This document shows, piece after piece, positions 1-7,238 of a stretch of DNA of 8,847 nucleotides. The first letter of the stretch is position 1, and every line of letters begins with the position of its first letter. This stretch comes from an uncultured Bacilli bacterium. GTDB taxonomy: Bacteria > Bacillota_I > Bacilli_A > RFN20 > CAG-288. A program made the position numbers and the translations under genes. Below the pieces are notes generated by a model, which did no database searches, was not told the origin of the DNA, and worked only from the letters and a program-made list of their open reading frames with translations. The stretch spans positions 1 to 8,847 of the forward strand of contig CAKUXT010000078.1 of NCBI GenBank assembly GCA_934700375.1. Reading direction: 5' to 3'.

Positions 1-1427
1 CACAGGAAGAGATCAGAACGCTACAGAAAGAGATCGGATTCGAATACATCAAGCTGCACTCCGTCTTTGATGATGACCTGATGGTTGTGACAAAACAGGA
101 CGGAAAACTGGTATTCAACTTCACTTTCATCGATCAGGCCTATGATTTCCTCCTCTCTGTCAACCTCAAGCCTCTTGTTCAGCTCTCCTTTATGCCAAAA
201 GCGTTGGCGAGCAAATCCTCTCATTCGATCTTCTTAGGAAAAACGATCATCGGTTATCCAAAAGATATCAATGAATGGAACAAGCTTTGCTCTAGTTTCC
301 TTCTCCATCTGATCAATCGATATGGTAAAAAGGTTGTCGAATCCTTCCTCTTCTCTGTATGGAATGAACCGGCATCCAGCAATCATCTTTTCGGAACGAA
401 GGATGAAGAGTATTATTCCTTATATAAGAATACGTATTACACCTTAAAGAACATCAATAAGAAAATACGATTCGGAGGACCGGCCTCTTTCTCCACCTAC
501 GGAAAGAAAGATGAATGGTTATTCAACTTCCTCTCTTTTTCCAAGAAAGAGAATATCGTTCCTGATTTCATCACCATCCATTATTATGATATCGACTTAT
601 CCTGGATGTACGATCCAATGGAAGTAGAAAAAGACATCCCGAACAGAATCTATCTTTCACCGGATGAGAACAGCTTTGAAAGCTTCCTCATCCAGATGAA
701 AGGAAAGCTGAAAGAGATGGGAATCTCTTCTCCTTTATATATTACTGAATGGAACAATACTGTCTCTCATAAAGATCTTCTATCCGATACAACATTCAAA
801 AGTGCCTATATTGTCAAAAACCTTTTAGAGACAAACAATATGGTTTCTGCCTGTTCCTATTGGTCATTGACAGATGATATCGATGAGAACATCCTTCCGA
901 AAGAACATTTCCATGGCGGTTTAGGATTATTCACCTACTATGGTGTCAAAAAGCCATCCTATTATGCCTATCTCTTATTGAAAAAATTAGGAAACACCAT
1001 ATTGAAAAAAGGGAACGGATATTATGTGACAAAGACAGAAGATGATGAAATCAGGATTCTCTTCTACTACTATGTTCCTTATAATTATGAGTATTCAAGG
1101 CAGATGGATTATCAGATCAACATGAAGAGCAGAGATGCCTTCTTCAAAGACAAAGAGAGTAAAGCTTTCCAGATTCATCTGAAAGAATTCGAAGGCGAAT
1201 ACCTTGAAACAAGAACGGAGTTATCATCTGAATCCGGCTCTGCCTATGATGTAGCAATCAGAAGCGGAACCTCCTCCCTGGATATCATGGATATCGATTA
1301 TCTGAAAACAGTATCGATACCGCATATGACATTCAATGATATCAAGCTGAAAGGAGATGACTACATCTCCTATGAGCTGAAACCATTGGAAGTTCTGTTT
1401 GTCACATTGAAAAAGAAAGAGAAATGA
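1..1427 (+). CDS. GH39 family glycoside hydrolase (beta-xylosidase-like), 5' partial
   Basis: The reading frame is open from position 3, before the first ATG at 81. The residues before that ATG (EIGFEYIKLHSVFDDDL) match the conserved start of the GH39 barrel, so the gene continues beyond the left edge and 81 is not the real start. GH39 enzymes are retaining beta-xylosidases and related exo-glycosidases. The acid/base Glu is visible in VWNEP (codon 366-368) and the nucleophile Glu in YITEWN (codon 747-749), 127 residues apart. The SFMPKALAS segment and the YW-LTD motif followed by HGGLGLF also fit. The last 130 or so residues form the expected beta-rich C-terminal domain (GSAYDVAIRSGT, then ELKPLEVLFV). 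No signal peptide can be judged because the N-terminus is missing. The sequence resembles the Firmicutes subgroup in which GH39 follows an AraC-type regulator domain in one polypeptide, but that part is outside the window. A HAD phosphatase gene follows after 14 nt, probably co-transcribed. The exact substrate is unknown. Confidence 0.88.
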   Translation, partial: QEEIRTLQKEIGFEYIKLHSVFDDDLMVVTKQDGKLVFNFTFIDQAYDFLLSVNLKPLVQLSFMPKALASKSSHSIFLGKTIIGYPKDINEWNKLCSSFLLHLINRYGKKVVESFLFSVWNEPASSNHLFGTKDEEYYSLYKNTYYTLKNINKKIRFGGPASFSTYGKKDEWLFNFLSFSKKENIVPDFITIHYYDIDLSWMYDPMEVEKDIPNRIYLSPDENSFESFLIQMKGKLKEMGISSPLYITEWNNTVSHKDLLSDTTFKSAYIVKNLLETNNMVSACSYWSLTDDIDENILPKEHFHGGLGLFTYYGVKKPSYYAYLLLKKLGNTILKKGNGYYVTKTEDDEIRILFYYYVPYNYEYSRQMDYQINMKSRDAFFKDKESKAFQIHLKEFEGEYLETRTELSSESGSAYDVAIRSGTSSLDIMDIDYLKTVSIPHMTFNDIKLKGDDYISYELKPLEVLFVTLKKKEK

Positions 1428-1435
1428 AAAGGAGA
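1427..1435 (+). promoter_or_regulatory. Ribosome binding site that sets the HAD phosphatase start
   Basis: The AAAAGGAGA stretch lies 6 nt before the ATG at 1442. The alternative in-frame ATG at 1424 lies before this site and has no comparable purine run at the right distance, so 1442 is preferred. Confidence 0.7.
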
Positions 1436-1441
1436 AAACAA

Positions 1442-2248
1442 ATGAAGCACAACGAAATCAAGATCATCTTCTCAGACATCGATGGAACACTGTTAAACAG
1501 TGTTCACAGAATCGATAAGAAAACAGAAGAAGCCATCAAAAAGCTTCAGGAAAAAGGAGTCTGTTTTGTTCTCTCCTCGTCCCGCGGTCCTATCGCGATT
1601 GAACCGATTCTAAAAAGATATCAGTTCAATTGTCCGATGGTCGCTTACGGCGGTGCATTGATCTTAGATGAAGACAGAAACGTCTTGTACGAAAATGGAT
1701 TCAGAAAAGAAGAAGCAAATGAAGTAGTTCAGTTCTTAGAAGAAAAGAAGTTCCCATTGTCATACAACATCTATACAAAAGACAATTGGTATGTAAAAGA
1801 AAGAGATGTCAGAATCAGAAACGAAGAAGATATCGTCGAAGCAATAGCCAGCATCGGAACAATCGATTCTGTAAAAGATGATGAGATAGTCGATAAGCTT
1901 CTTCTGATGTGTGACAAAGACAAGATTCTCAACATCGAAAAAGCATTGAAAGAAAGATTCCCAGGATTATCGATAGCCAAGTCTTCCAATATTCTGATCG
2001 AAGTCAACAAAGGCGGAATCAACAAAGCTGAATCCGTCAAACGATTCATGAAGATGAAAAACATCGATCAGGAAAACAGCATGGCTTTTGGCGATAACTA
2101 CAATGACAAAGAGATGCTTGAATGTGTCATGTATCCTGTCTTGATGAACAATGCTCCTGATGAATTGAAGAAGCAGTTCTCCTATATCACGGATGACAAC
2201 AACCATGACGGCATTGAAAAAGCATTGAAGGATTTTGAAATCATCTAA
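1442..2248 (+). CDS. Cof-type HAD-IIB family hydrolase (sugar-phosphate phosphatase-like)
   Basis: The 268-residue product is a standard length for the Cof/YidA-like branch of HAD phosphatases, cytoplasmic enzymes that hydrolyse small phosphorylated metabolites such as sugar phosphates or FMN. All four HAD motifs are visible. Motif I is FSDIDGT, with nucleophile D12 and acid/base D14. Motif II is the FVLSSSR stretch with Ser46. Motif III is Lys195 in GGINKAES. Motif IV is GDNYND (217-222), which binds Mg2+. The 100 or so residues between motifs II and III are the C2 (type IIB) cap that chooses the substrate. The start at 1442 gives MKHNEIKIIFSDIDGT and has a good ribosome binding site; an ATG at 1424 would add six residues (MKRRKQ) and overlap the GH39 stop. 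Its place directly after a glycosidase gene suggests a role in sugar-phosphate turnover, but substrates of this family cannot be read from sequence. The 3' end overlaps the convergent lipoprotein gene by 4 nt. Confidence 0.93.
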   Translation: MKHNEIKIIFSDIDGTLLNSVHRIDKKTEEAIKKLQEKGVCFVLSSSRGPIAIEPILKRYQFNCPMVAYGGALILDEDRNVLYENGFRKEEANEVVQFLEEKKFPLSYNIYTKDNWYVKERDVRIRNEEDIVEAIASIGTIDSVKDDEIVDKLLLMCDKDKILNIEKALKERFPGLSIAKSSNILIEVNKGGINKAESVKRFMKMKNIDQENSMAFGDNYNDKEMLECVMYPVLMNNAPDELKKQFSYITDDNNHDGIEKALKDFEII

Positions 2249-2991
2249 TCCTTCAGTTCAAAACTGGTAACACGAAGAAAACGGATTTGTTGAGGTGCAT
2301 CTGGATTTTCCTTATAGAATTCGTTTTCTTTTTCTTTGTCCGGCGAAAAAGAGACTGAGAATACCTTTCCGTCAGACAGATCAAATTCATAGATCCAGAT
2401 ACCGGATCCTACATCTCGCTGTGGTTTTCCTAAATAAGAGACAACATCGTCTAGACTCATATCTTTTACGATCTTTTTTGTATCTTCTTCAGTAGGCAAA
2501 TTCTTTTTGCTTTCATCGATCCAAATATCACCATTTGCTTTTGAAAGTGTCTGAACATCAGTACTGACATATAGATTGTCATGCCTTGTCAGAAACAAAC
2601 GATAAACGCAGTAGTCGTCATCTTTTGTATAATCCAAAGACAGCGGTTCTTCTAATCCTAAAAACGTTGGCATTCCAATAGTTTTGACTATCTTTTCTAA
2701 AGAAGTATATTTATTCAGATTGAGGATTTTATCTTTATCGAATTCAACTATCGGATAGTCTTTGATTTCTTTCACCTTTTTAGAATCATCGACTGCTGCA
2801 ATATAATTCTTGTCTTCTCCGGTTATCAATAACTGATTATCAAAAGAGATGACATTCTTTTTATCAAACACCTGATAGACATCATCAATAGATGCTCCTA
2901 TTGAAACAGGTAATTTTGAGTTATCACAAGAAACAAGGCCAAGAAGTACAACAAGACAAACAAACGATTTACGCAATGTTTTGACTGACAT
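2245..2991 (-). CDS. Small lipoprotein with repeated BamE-like modules
   Basis: The 248-residue product starts MSVKTLRKSFVCLVVLLGLVSC, a positively charged n-region, a hydrophobic stretch and a lipobox (LVSC) with the lipidated Cys at residue 22. It should therefore be anchored on the outer face of the membrane. The mature part is charged and Lys/Asp rich. It holds at least two related modules: YTSLEKIVKTIGMP (95-108), and MSLDDVVSYLGKP (178-190) followed by the beta-like run GIWIYEFDLSDGKVFSVSF. A weaker third copy starts at IGASIDDVYQVF (31-42). The pattern S-L-x-x-V-x-x-x-x-G-x-P followed by strands resembles SmpA/BamE-like or DUF3862-like small domains. I do not recognise the specific family and infer no function beyond a surface lipoprotein. 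The start at 2991 is chosen over an in-frame ATG at 3021 because GGAGGA lies 6 nt before it and the signal peptide then has normal length. The gene has its own likely promoter. Confidence 0.85.
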   Translation of the reverse strand: MSVKTLRKSFVCLVVLLGLVSCDNSKLPVSIGASIDDVYQVFDKKNVISFDNQLLITGEDKNYIAAVDDSKKVKEIKDYPIVEFDKDKILNLNKYTSLEKIVKTIGMPTFLGLEEPLSLDYTKDDDYCVYRLFLTRHDNLYVSTDVQTLSKANGDIWIDESKKNLPTEEDTKKIVKDMSLDDVVSYLGKPQRDVGSGIWIYEFDLSDGKVFSVSFSPDKEKENEFYKENPDAPQQIRFLRVTSFELKD

Positions 2992-2997
2992 ACATGT

Positions 2998-3003
2998 TCC
3001 TCC
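2998..3003 (-). promoter_or_regulatory. Ribosome binding site that sets the lipoprotein start
   Basis: Reading the minus strand, GGAGGA lies 6 nt before the ATG at 2991. It falls inside the longer reading frame that begins at 3021, which argues that 2991 is the real start. Confidence 0.7.
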
Positions 3004-3061
3004 GATTGATAAAGAATACAATCAGCAAGAAGATAGTTTCAAAGATTCCTTACCTGCCAAT

Positions 3062-3090
3062 AATATATCATTGTAAAAAAGACATAGCAA
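3062..3090 (-). promoter_or_regulatory. Probable sigma-A-type promoter of the lipoprotein gene
   Basis: On the minus strand, TTGCTA (3090-3085, 4 of 6 to consensus) is followed after exactly 17 nt by TATATT (3067-3062, 5 of 6). Transcription would start near 3055 and leave a leader of about 60 nt before the ATG at 2991. The -35 box lies in the loop of the 3073-3101 inverted repeat. This is motif matching only. Confidence 0.5.
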
Positions 3091-3101
3091 ACTTTTTTTA
3101 C
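3073..3101. repeat. AT-rich inverted repeat after nadE (weak terminator or operator)
   Basis: GTAAAAAAG (3073-3081) pairs with CTTTTTTTAC (3092-3101) with a one-base bulge and a 10-nt loop. It begins about 15 nt after the nadE stop on the minus strand, where an intrinsic terminator would be expected, and it ends in a T run. The stem has only two G:C pairs, so it would be a weak terminator. The loop also carries the -35 box of the predicted lipoprotein promoter, so an operator role is equally possible. Confidence 0.35.
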
Positions 3102-3116
3102 ATACAGCCAAGTATA

Positions 3117-5066
3117 TTATTTGCACTCTTTGACTTTTTCAATCATCAATAAAGCACTGGCATCGCTTGCCATTCTGAAATCACCGCGAGGAGAAAGTGT
3201 GACACTTCCTACCTTGACACCATCAGGAAGGCAGCTTCTCTTGAACTGCTGCGTATAGAAGCGTTGATAGAAACGAACGAGTGCTTCTTTGATTTCTTCC
3301 GTTTTCAGTTCAGGATAAGCGACAAGAGCAAGTGTAATGATCTTACTCGGCTCGAATCCATAGCGAAGAACATAGTAGAGGAAGAAATCATTCAGATCAT
3401 ACTTTCCGATTCTGTCCTCTGTTTTCTGTTTGATCTCTCCGTTTTCATTCGGAGTCAGTTCAGGAGAGATCGGAGTAGAGAGGATGCTCAATAAGGTAGC
3501 CTTCAGTTTTTCATCGCTCAAGTAATTGGCATATGCTTCAACGATATACTTGACCAGTGTCTTAGGGACAGAATAATTGACACCATACATCGACATATGA
3601 TCGCCGTTATAGGTACACCAACCTAAAGCGAGTTCGCTCAAGTCACCAGTGCCGACAACAAGGCCGTGCATCATATTGGCTAAGTCCATGAGAACATAGG
3701 TGCGATATCTTGCCTGTGCATTCTCATAGGTGACATCATCTTTGCCGTTATAGCTTAAAGAATGACCGATATCCTCTAAATGATCTTTGACTGTTCTCGT
3801 GATTTCAATCTCTTTTCTCTCATCGGCTAAAAGGTTTAATAACGATACTGCATTTTCATAAGTGATAGAGGAAGTGTTTCCAGTATTAGGCATCGTTACA
3901 CCAATGATATGAATACTCGGCATAATCTTCTTTGCTTCTTTAGCAACTAATAAGGCAAGAGTAGAATCCAATCCACCGGATATACCGATGACAAGATTCT
4001 CAAGTCCGGTCTTTTTCACTCTGGTAGCTAAGCCATGAGCCTGAATGGATAAGATTTCAAGACAGCGGTTCTTTCTCTCTTCCTCACCTGATGGTACAAA
4101 GGGATAAGGAGAGACAAAGTAATCATCATCTTTAAGCTGTTCTGCTTTTTCTATGACAGTCTCTTTTTCAAAATAAGAAGGAAGAGAAAGAGAAATGATG
4201 CGATAGTCTTTATCGTTTCTGTTTTCAAAAGTCGTCTGATGGAGACGATTGTATTCAATTTTGTCCAAATCGATGATTCCGTTTAACACACTGGGAAAGC
4301 TTGTATATTTGCATTCGCTCAGTATCGTTCCATTCTCTGCAATCATCGAATGGCCGGAGAAGACTAAATCCGTACTGCTTTCATCGTTTCCGGAAGAGCA
4401 GTAAAGATAAGCAGAATAGGTTGTAGCCGATTGAATCGACACTAAGTTTCTTCTGTATTCGGATTTCTGAATGGTCTCATCGCTGGCTGAAAGATTGAGA
4501 ATGATATTGGCACCTGCTAAAGCCATATGGGTGCTAGGTTTATCCATCACCCAAAGGTCTTCACAGATTTCAGCACCGATTAAGGCGATGCTGTTTTTGT
4601 CTTTGATCAGAATATCAGTTCCAAAGGGAATCTCTTCTTTATCGATTTCAATCACATCGTTCTTGATTTCTTTTCCGGAAGCAAACCATCTCGCTTCATA
4701 GAATTCACCATAGTTCGGAATATAGGATTTAGGAACAACAGCAATCACTTTTCCTCTATGAAGAAAGACTGCGCAGTTATAGAGTTTGTTTTCTTTTCTT
4801 AATGGTGCACCTAAAACAATGAGGGTTTCTCTTTCTTTTGTTTCCTCTTTGATATGACTGATTGCCTTTTCCACTTCGTTTAAGATAGGAAGCTGAAAAA
4901 AGAGATCCTGAGAAGTATATCCAGTCAAAGATAACTCAGGAAGAAGAGCAATAGCAGTGTTTTCTTTAAGTGTATCAATCAAAGCCAGTATTTCTTTTGT
5001 GTTATATCTGACATCGCTCACTCTCATACTCGGTATCAGAAGCGATACTTTCATCATATTGTTCAT
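3117..5066 (-). CDS. nadE: Glutamine-dependent NAD(+) synthetase
   Basis: This 649-residue, two-domain cytoplasmic enzyme makes NAD+ from nicotinate adenine dinucleotide, ATP and glutamine, the last step of NAD synthesis. Residues 1 to about 290 are a nitrilase-type glutaminase with the Glu-Lys-Cys triad: E44 in LLPELSLTGY, K113 in VPKSYIPNYGEF and C168 in IGAEICEDLW. Residues from about 330 are the synthetase domain, with the ATP-pyrophosphatase P-loop SGGLDS at 363-368 and GTGDLSELALGW at 472-483. The segment QKTEDRIGKYDLNDFFLYYVLRYGF (after residue 530) is typical of the long clostridial form. The length fits the glutamine-using class rather than the ammonia-only enzyme of about 275 residues found in Bacillus. 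The start at 5066 has AAGGAGG 8 nt upstream, and its ATG overlaps the nadD stop (ATGA), so translation is probably coupled. It is the last gene of the salvage run; an AT-rich inverted repeat follows. Confidence 0.97.
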   Translation of the reverse strand: MNNMMKVSLLIPSMRVSDVRYNTKEILALIDTLKENTAIALLPELSLTGYTSQDLFFQLPILNEVEKAISHIKEETKERETLIVLGAPLRKENKLYNCAVFLHRGKVIAVVPKSYIPNYGEFYEARWFASGKEIKNDVIEIDKEEIPFGTDILIKDKNSIALIGAEICEDLWVMDKPSTHMALAGANIILNLSASDETIQKSEYRRNLVSIQSATTYSAYLYCSSGNDESSTDLVFSGHSMIAENGTILSECKYTSFPSVLNGIIDLDKIEYNRLHQTTFENRNDKDYRIISLSLPSYFEKETVIEKAEQLKDDDYFVSPYPFVPSGEEERKNRCLEILSIQAHGLATRVKKTGLENLVIGISGGLDSTLALLVAKEAKKIMPSIHIIGVTMPNTGNTSSITYENAVSLLNLLADERKEIEITRTVKDHLEDIGHSLSYNGKDDVTYENAQARYRTYVLMDLANMMHGLVVGTGDLSELALGWCTYNGDHMSMYGVNYSVPKTLVKYIVEAYANYLSDEKLKATLLSILSTPISPELTPNENGEIKQKTEDRIGKYDLNDFFLYYVLRYGFEPSKIITLALVAYPELKTEEIKEALVRFYQRFYTQQFKRSCLPDGVKVGSVTLSPRGDFRMASDASALLMIEKVKECK

Positions 5067-5677
5067 CTCACTATCCTCCTTATATCTTCAAAGACTTCAA
5101 TAGGTACAAGCTCTTTGATTTTCTCTTCATTCTCGTCGAAGTCCTTCATCAGTCTTCTCACCTCTGAGGATGAGATATTCTGATAATTTCCTTTCGGATC
5201 ATAAATCATGAATTTCTCTTTTCTTTCTTTCAGATAAGAATCTGAATCAAGAATGTTTTCAATATCATCATGATTTCTCCTGATGATCAGAAGAGAGAAC
5301 TCATCGAGTATCTCATCGATATACATCCATTTTGTTTTTAGATCTTTAAGCCAATCAGAACCGATCATCAATGTCAGATCATATCCTTCTTCTTTCAGCT
5401 TCTTCATTGTCAGATAGGTCCTAGGCTGATCCTTTTCTTTGATCTCAATGTCGCTCACATCCATGAAAGGATGAGAAGAAGCGACATGAAGAAGCATCTC
5501 ATATCTCTCTTTTTCGGTAAAGGAAAAGTCTTTCGCTTCAATCCCAAGGATATATTTTGATTTTGTCGGAACAAAAAGAACCTTTTCAAAACCAAAAGCC
5601 TCCTTCACTTCTTCAGCGAGGTGAAGGTGTGCATTTGTCATCGGATTGAAAGCACCACCGAAAAAGAGAGTCTTCAT
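5063..5677 (-). CDS. nadD: Nicotinate-nucleotide adenylyltransferase
   Basis: The 204-residue product transfers AMP from ATP to nicotinate mononucleotide, giving NaAD, the substrate of the downstream nadE product. The fold markers of the class I nucleotidyltransferases are visible: FFGGAFNPMTNAH at 5-17, corresponding to the usual GGxFDPxHxGH, GSDWL at 106-110, and the ISSSEVR motif at 168-174. Length is normal. The nucleotide-binding motif is a variant (Asn for Asp, Thr for the first His, Ala for Gly), but the second His (H17) is kept, so an active enzyme is expected. The ATG at 5677 shares one base with the pncB stop (TGATG). A TTG at 5680 is in frame and would add one residue; ATG is preferred although GGAGG lies 9 nt before it. 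The stop overlaps the nadE start (ATGA). Its position between pncB and nadE supports NadD over the related coenzyme A enzyme CoaD. Confidence 0.95.
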   Translation of the reverse strand: MKTLFFGGAFNPMTNAHLHLAEEVKEAFGFEKVLFVPTKSKYILGIEAKDFSFTEKERYEMLLHVASSHPFMDVSDIEIKEKDQPRTYLTMKKLKEEGYDLTLMIGSDWLKDLKTKWMYIDEILDEFSLLIIRRNHDDIENILDSDSYLKERKEKFMIYDPKGNYQNISSSEVRRLMKDFDENEEKIKELVPIEVFEDIRRIVR

Positions 5678-7191
5678 CAAAGATTTCCTCCGTGAAGTTT
5701 CTCGTACATCTCTTCTCTTAACTGATAGAGCTTTTCGCTGAGATTGACATAGTGGACATGAGGCATCTCTTTTCTCAGTTCACTCTCCCAGACATGATTC
5801 TCAAGCTGATCTTTGATATATGCTTTCTTCTCTTTGATAGAGGGAAGATCAATGACAAGTTTTCCATCGACAAGATAAGGAACAAGAAGTTTTTCGACTC
5901 TTGTCGGTGTCAGAATACGATAGGTTCTGAAATCATCTCTATCGAGGTTATATACTTTGATCGGCTTATTCGCTTCGATGACTTCATCATCAAGACAGAT
6001 GACATCGCACTGTCCTTTGTCCTCTTCATCAAAGAAACGGTAGGCCATCAGCTTACCAGGAATGATGGCTTTGGAGGAGGATTCAGAACACTTCATCTTC
6101 GGCGTATAGCTTCCGTCTTTCTCTTTGACAGCGACCAATTTATAAACACCGCCGAAGACAGGATCCGTTCTGGATGTGATCAGATTCTCTCCGACACCAT
6201 AGCTGTCAAAATGAGCATCTTCATAGATTTCCATATTTGCCATCTTTGTCTCATCAAGAGAATTGCTGGCAACCAGTTTGATGTAGGATTTGCCTGCTTT
6301 ATCCAACGCTTTTCTCAGTCTCTTATAGCTTCTTGCTAAATCGCCGGAATCGATTCTGGCCGATTTGACTCTCTTAGAAGGATCATCAGGATACTTTTTG
6401 ATGAGCTCATCATCAACCTTGATAAGGTTGACCAATCCTGATTCAAAAACGTTATAAGTATCCAGTAACAGAGAGACACTGTTAGGATAGGTTTCCGCAT
6501 AGGCTCTGAAGGCGCTCAATTCATCAGGGAAGAACTCGATGAAGGAATGAGCGATCGTTCCGACCGCTTTCACATCTTCGCCGTATTTCATCTCGGCAAG
6601 ACAGTTTGCAGTAGCGATGCATCCGCCTAAGACTGCAGCATAGGCGCCATCGTTCCCAGCGCTTTCACCTTGTGCACGGCGTGTTCCGAATTCCATGACC
6701 TGTCTTTCATGATGGGTGGCAAGACCAGAAACTCTCGTCGCTTTTGTAGCGATGAGAGAGTGGAAGTTCATCGTCTGAAGGAGATAGGTTTCAATCAATA
6801 TGGCACCGACCATATCGCATTCGATTCTCACCATCGGGACCTGAGGATAACAGACCGTTCCCTCTTTTAGAGCATACATCGTTCCTTTCCAGCGGTAATC
6901 TTTCAAGTAGGCTAAAAACTCTTCACTCATTCCTTTATGTCTGAGCCATAAAAGATCCTTTTCCGTGAAATGATATTCCATGAGGAACTTTGTCAGTTTT
7001 CTCTGTCCGCAGGAGATCGAATATCCTAAGTCATCAGGATTCTTTCTGAAGAACATATCAAATACCATCACAGTATCTTTATAACCATGAAGGAAAAGGC
7101 AGTTTGCCATTGTAAACTCATAAAAGTCGGTCACCATCGCCGGATTATCGTAATCTTCATCAGGAAGATAAGGTTCTACTTCAATTGCCAT
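5677..7191 (-). CDS. pncB: Nicotinate phosphoribosyltransferase
   Basis: The 504-residue product converts nicotinate and PRPP, helped by ATP hydrolysis, into nicotinate mononucleotide, the entry step of the Preiss-Handler salvage route. Family hallmarks are present in order: TDFYEFTMA (21-29), EFGTRRAQG (167-175), GTIAHSF (211-217), RIDSGDLARS (279-288), and YGVGENLITS with FGGVYKLV (from 331). H215 fits the His that is phosphorylated during ATP coupling. The length matches the long bacterial form and no domain seems to be missing. The start at 7191 has AGGAGG 11 nt upstream, a rather long spacer, but no better in-frame start is visible. The gene begins 47 nt after the flavoprotein stop and shares its stop with the nadD start, so pncB, nadD and nadE form one translationally linked set. 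A full-length antisense frame on the plus strand is a shadow. Confidence 0.96.
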   Translation of the reverse strand: MAIEVEPYLPDEDYDNPAMVTDFYEFTMANCLFLHGYKDTVMVFDMFFRKNPDDLGYSISCGQRKLTKFLMEYHFTEKDLLWLRHKGMSEEFLAYLKDYRWKGTMYALKEGTVCYPQVPMVRIECDMVGAILIETYLLQTMNFHSLIATKATRVSGLATHHERQVMEFGTRRAQGESAGNDGAYAAVLGGCIATANCLAEMKYGEDVKAVGTIAHSFIEFFPDELSAFRAYAETYPNSVSLLLDTYNVFESGLVNLIKVDDELIKKYPDDPSKRVKSARIDSGDLARSYKRLRKALDKAGKSYIKLVASNSLDETKMANMEIYEDAHFDSYGVGENLITSRTDPVFGGVYKLVAVKEKDGSYTPKMKCSESSSKAIIPGKLMAYRFFDEEDKGQCDVICLDDEVIEANKPIKVYNLDRDDFRTYRILTPTRVEKLLVPYLVDGKLVIDLPSIKEKKAYIKDQLENHVWESELRKEMPHVHYVNLSEKLYQLREEMYEKLHGGNL

Positions 7192-7238
7192 AATATAATG
7201 AGCCTCCTATAGGTAGCAGTTTAGAATAACTTCTAGAA

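Noticed and set aside
1424..1441. Earlier in-frame ATG for the HAD phosphatase at 1424
   Set aside because: It lies upstream of the AAAAGGAGA ribosome binding site and adds MKRRKQ, which is not part of the family; 1442 fits both spacing and the conserved N-terminus.
1771..2206. Minus-strand frames opposite the HAD phosphatase
   Set aside because: They mirror a well-supported gene with all four HAD motifs and lack ribosome binding sites.
2992..3021. Longer lipoprotein start at 3021
   Set aside because: The added residues run through the GGAGGA ribosome binding site and would place ten extra residues before a normal signal peptide.
5752..6339. 195-residue plus-strand open frame antisense to pncB
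   Set aside because: It is wholly inside a clear pncB gene, has no ribosome binding site, and its translation shows no recognisable motif.
7231..7238. TTCTAGAA palindrome between flavoprotein and pncB as a terminator or operator
   Set aside because: It is only 8 bp, without a T run or G:C stem, so it is not enough to split the operon.
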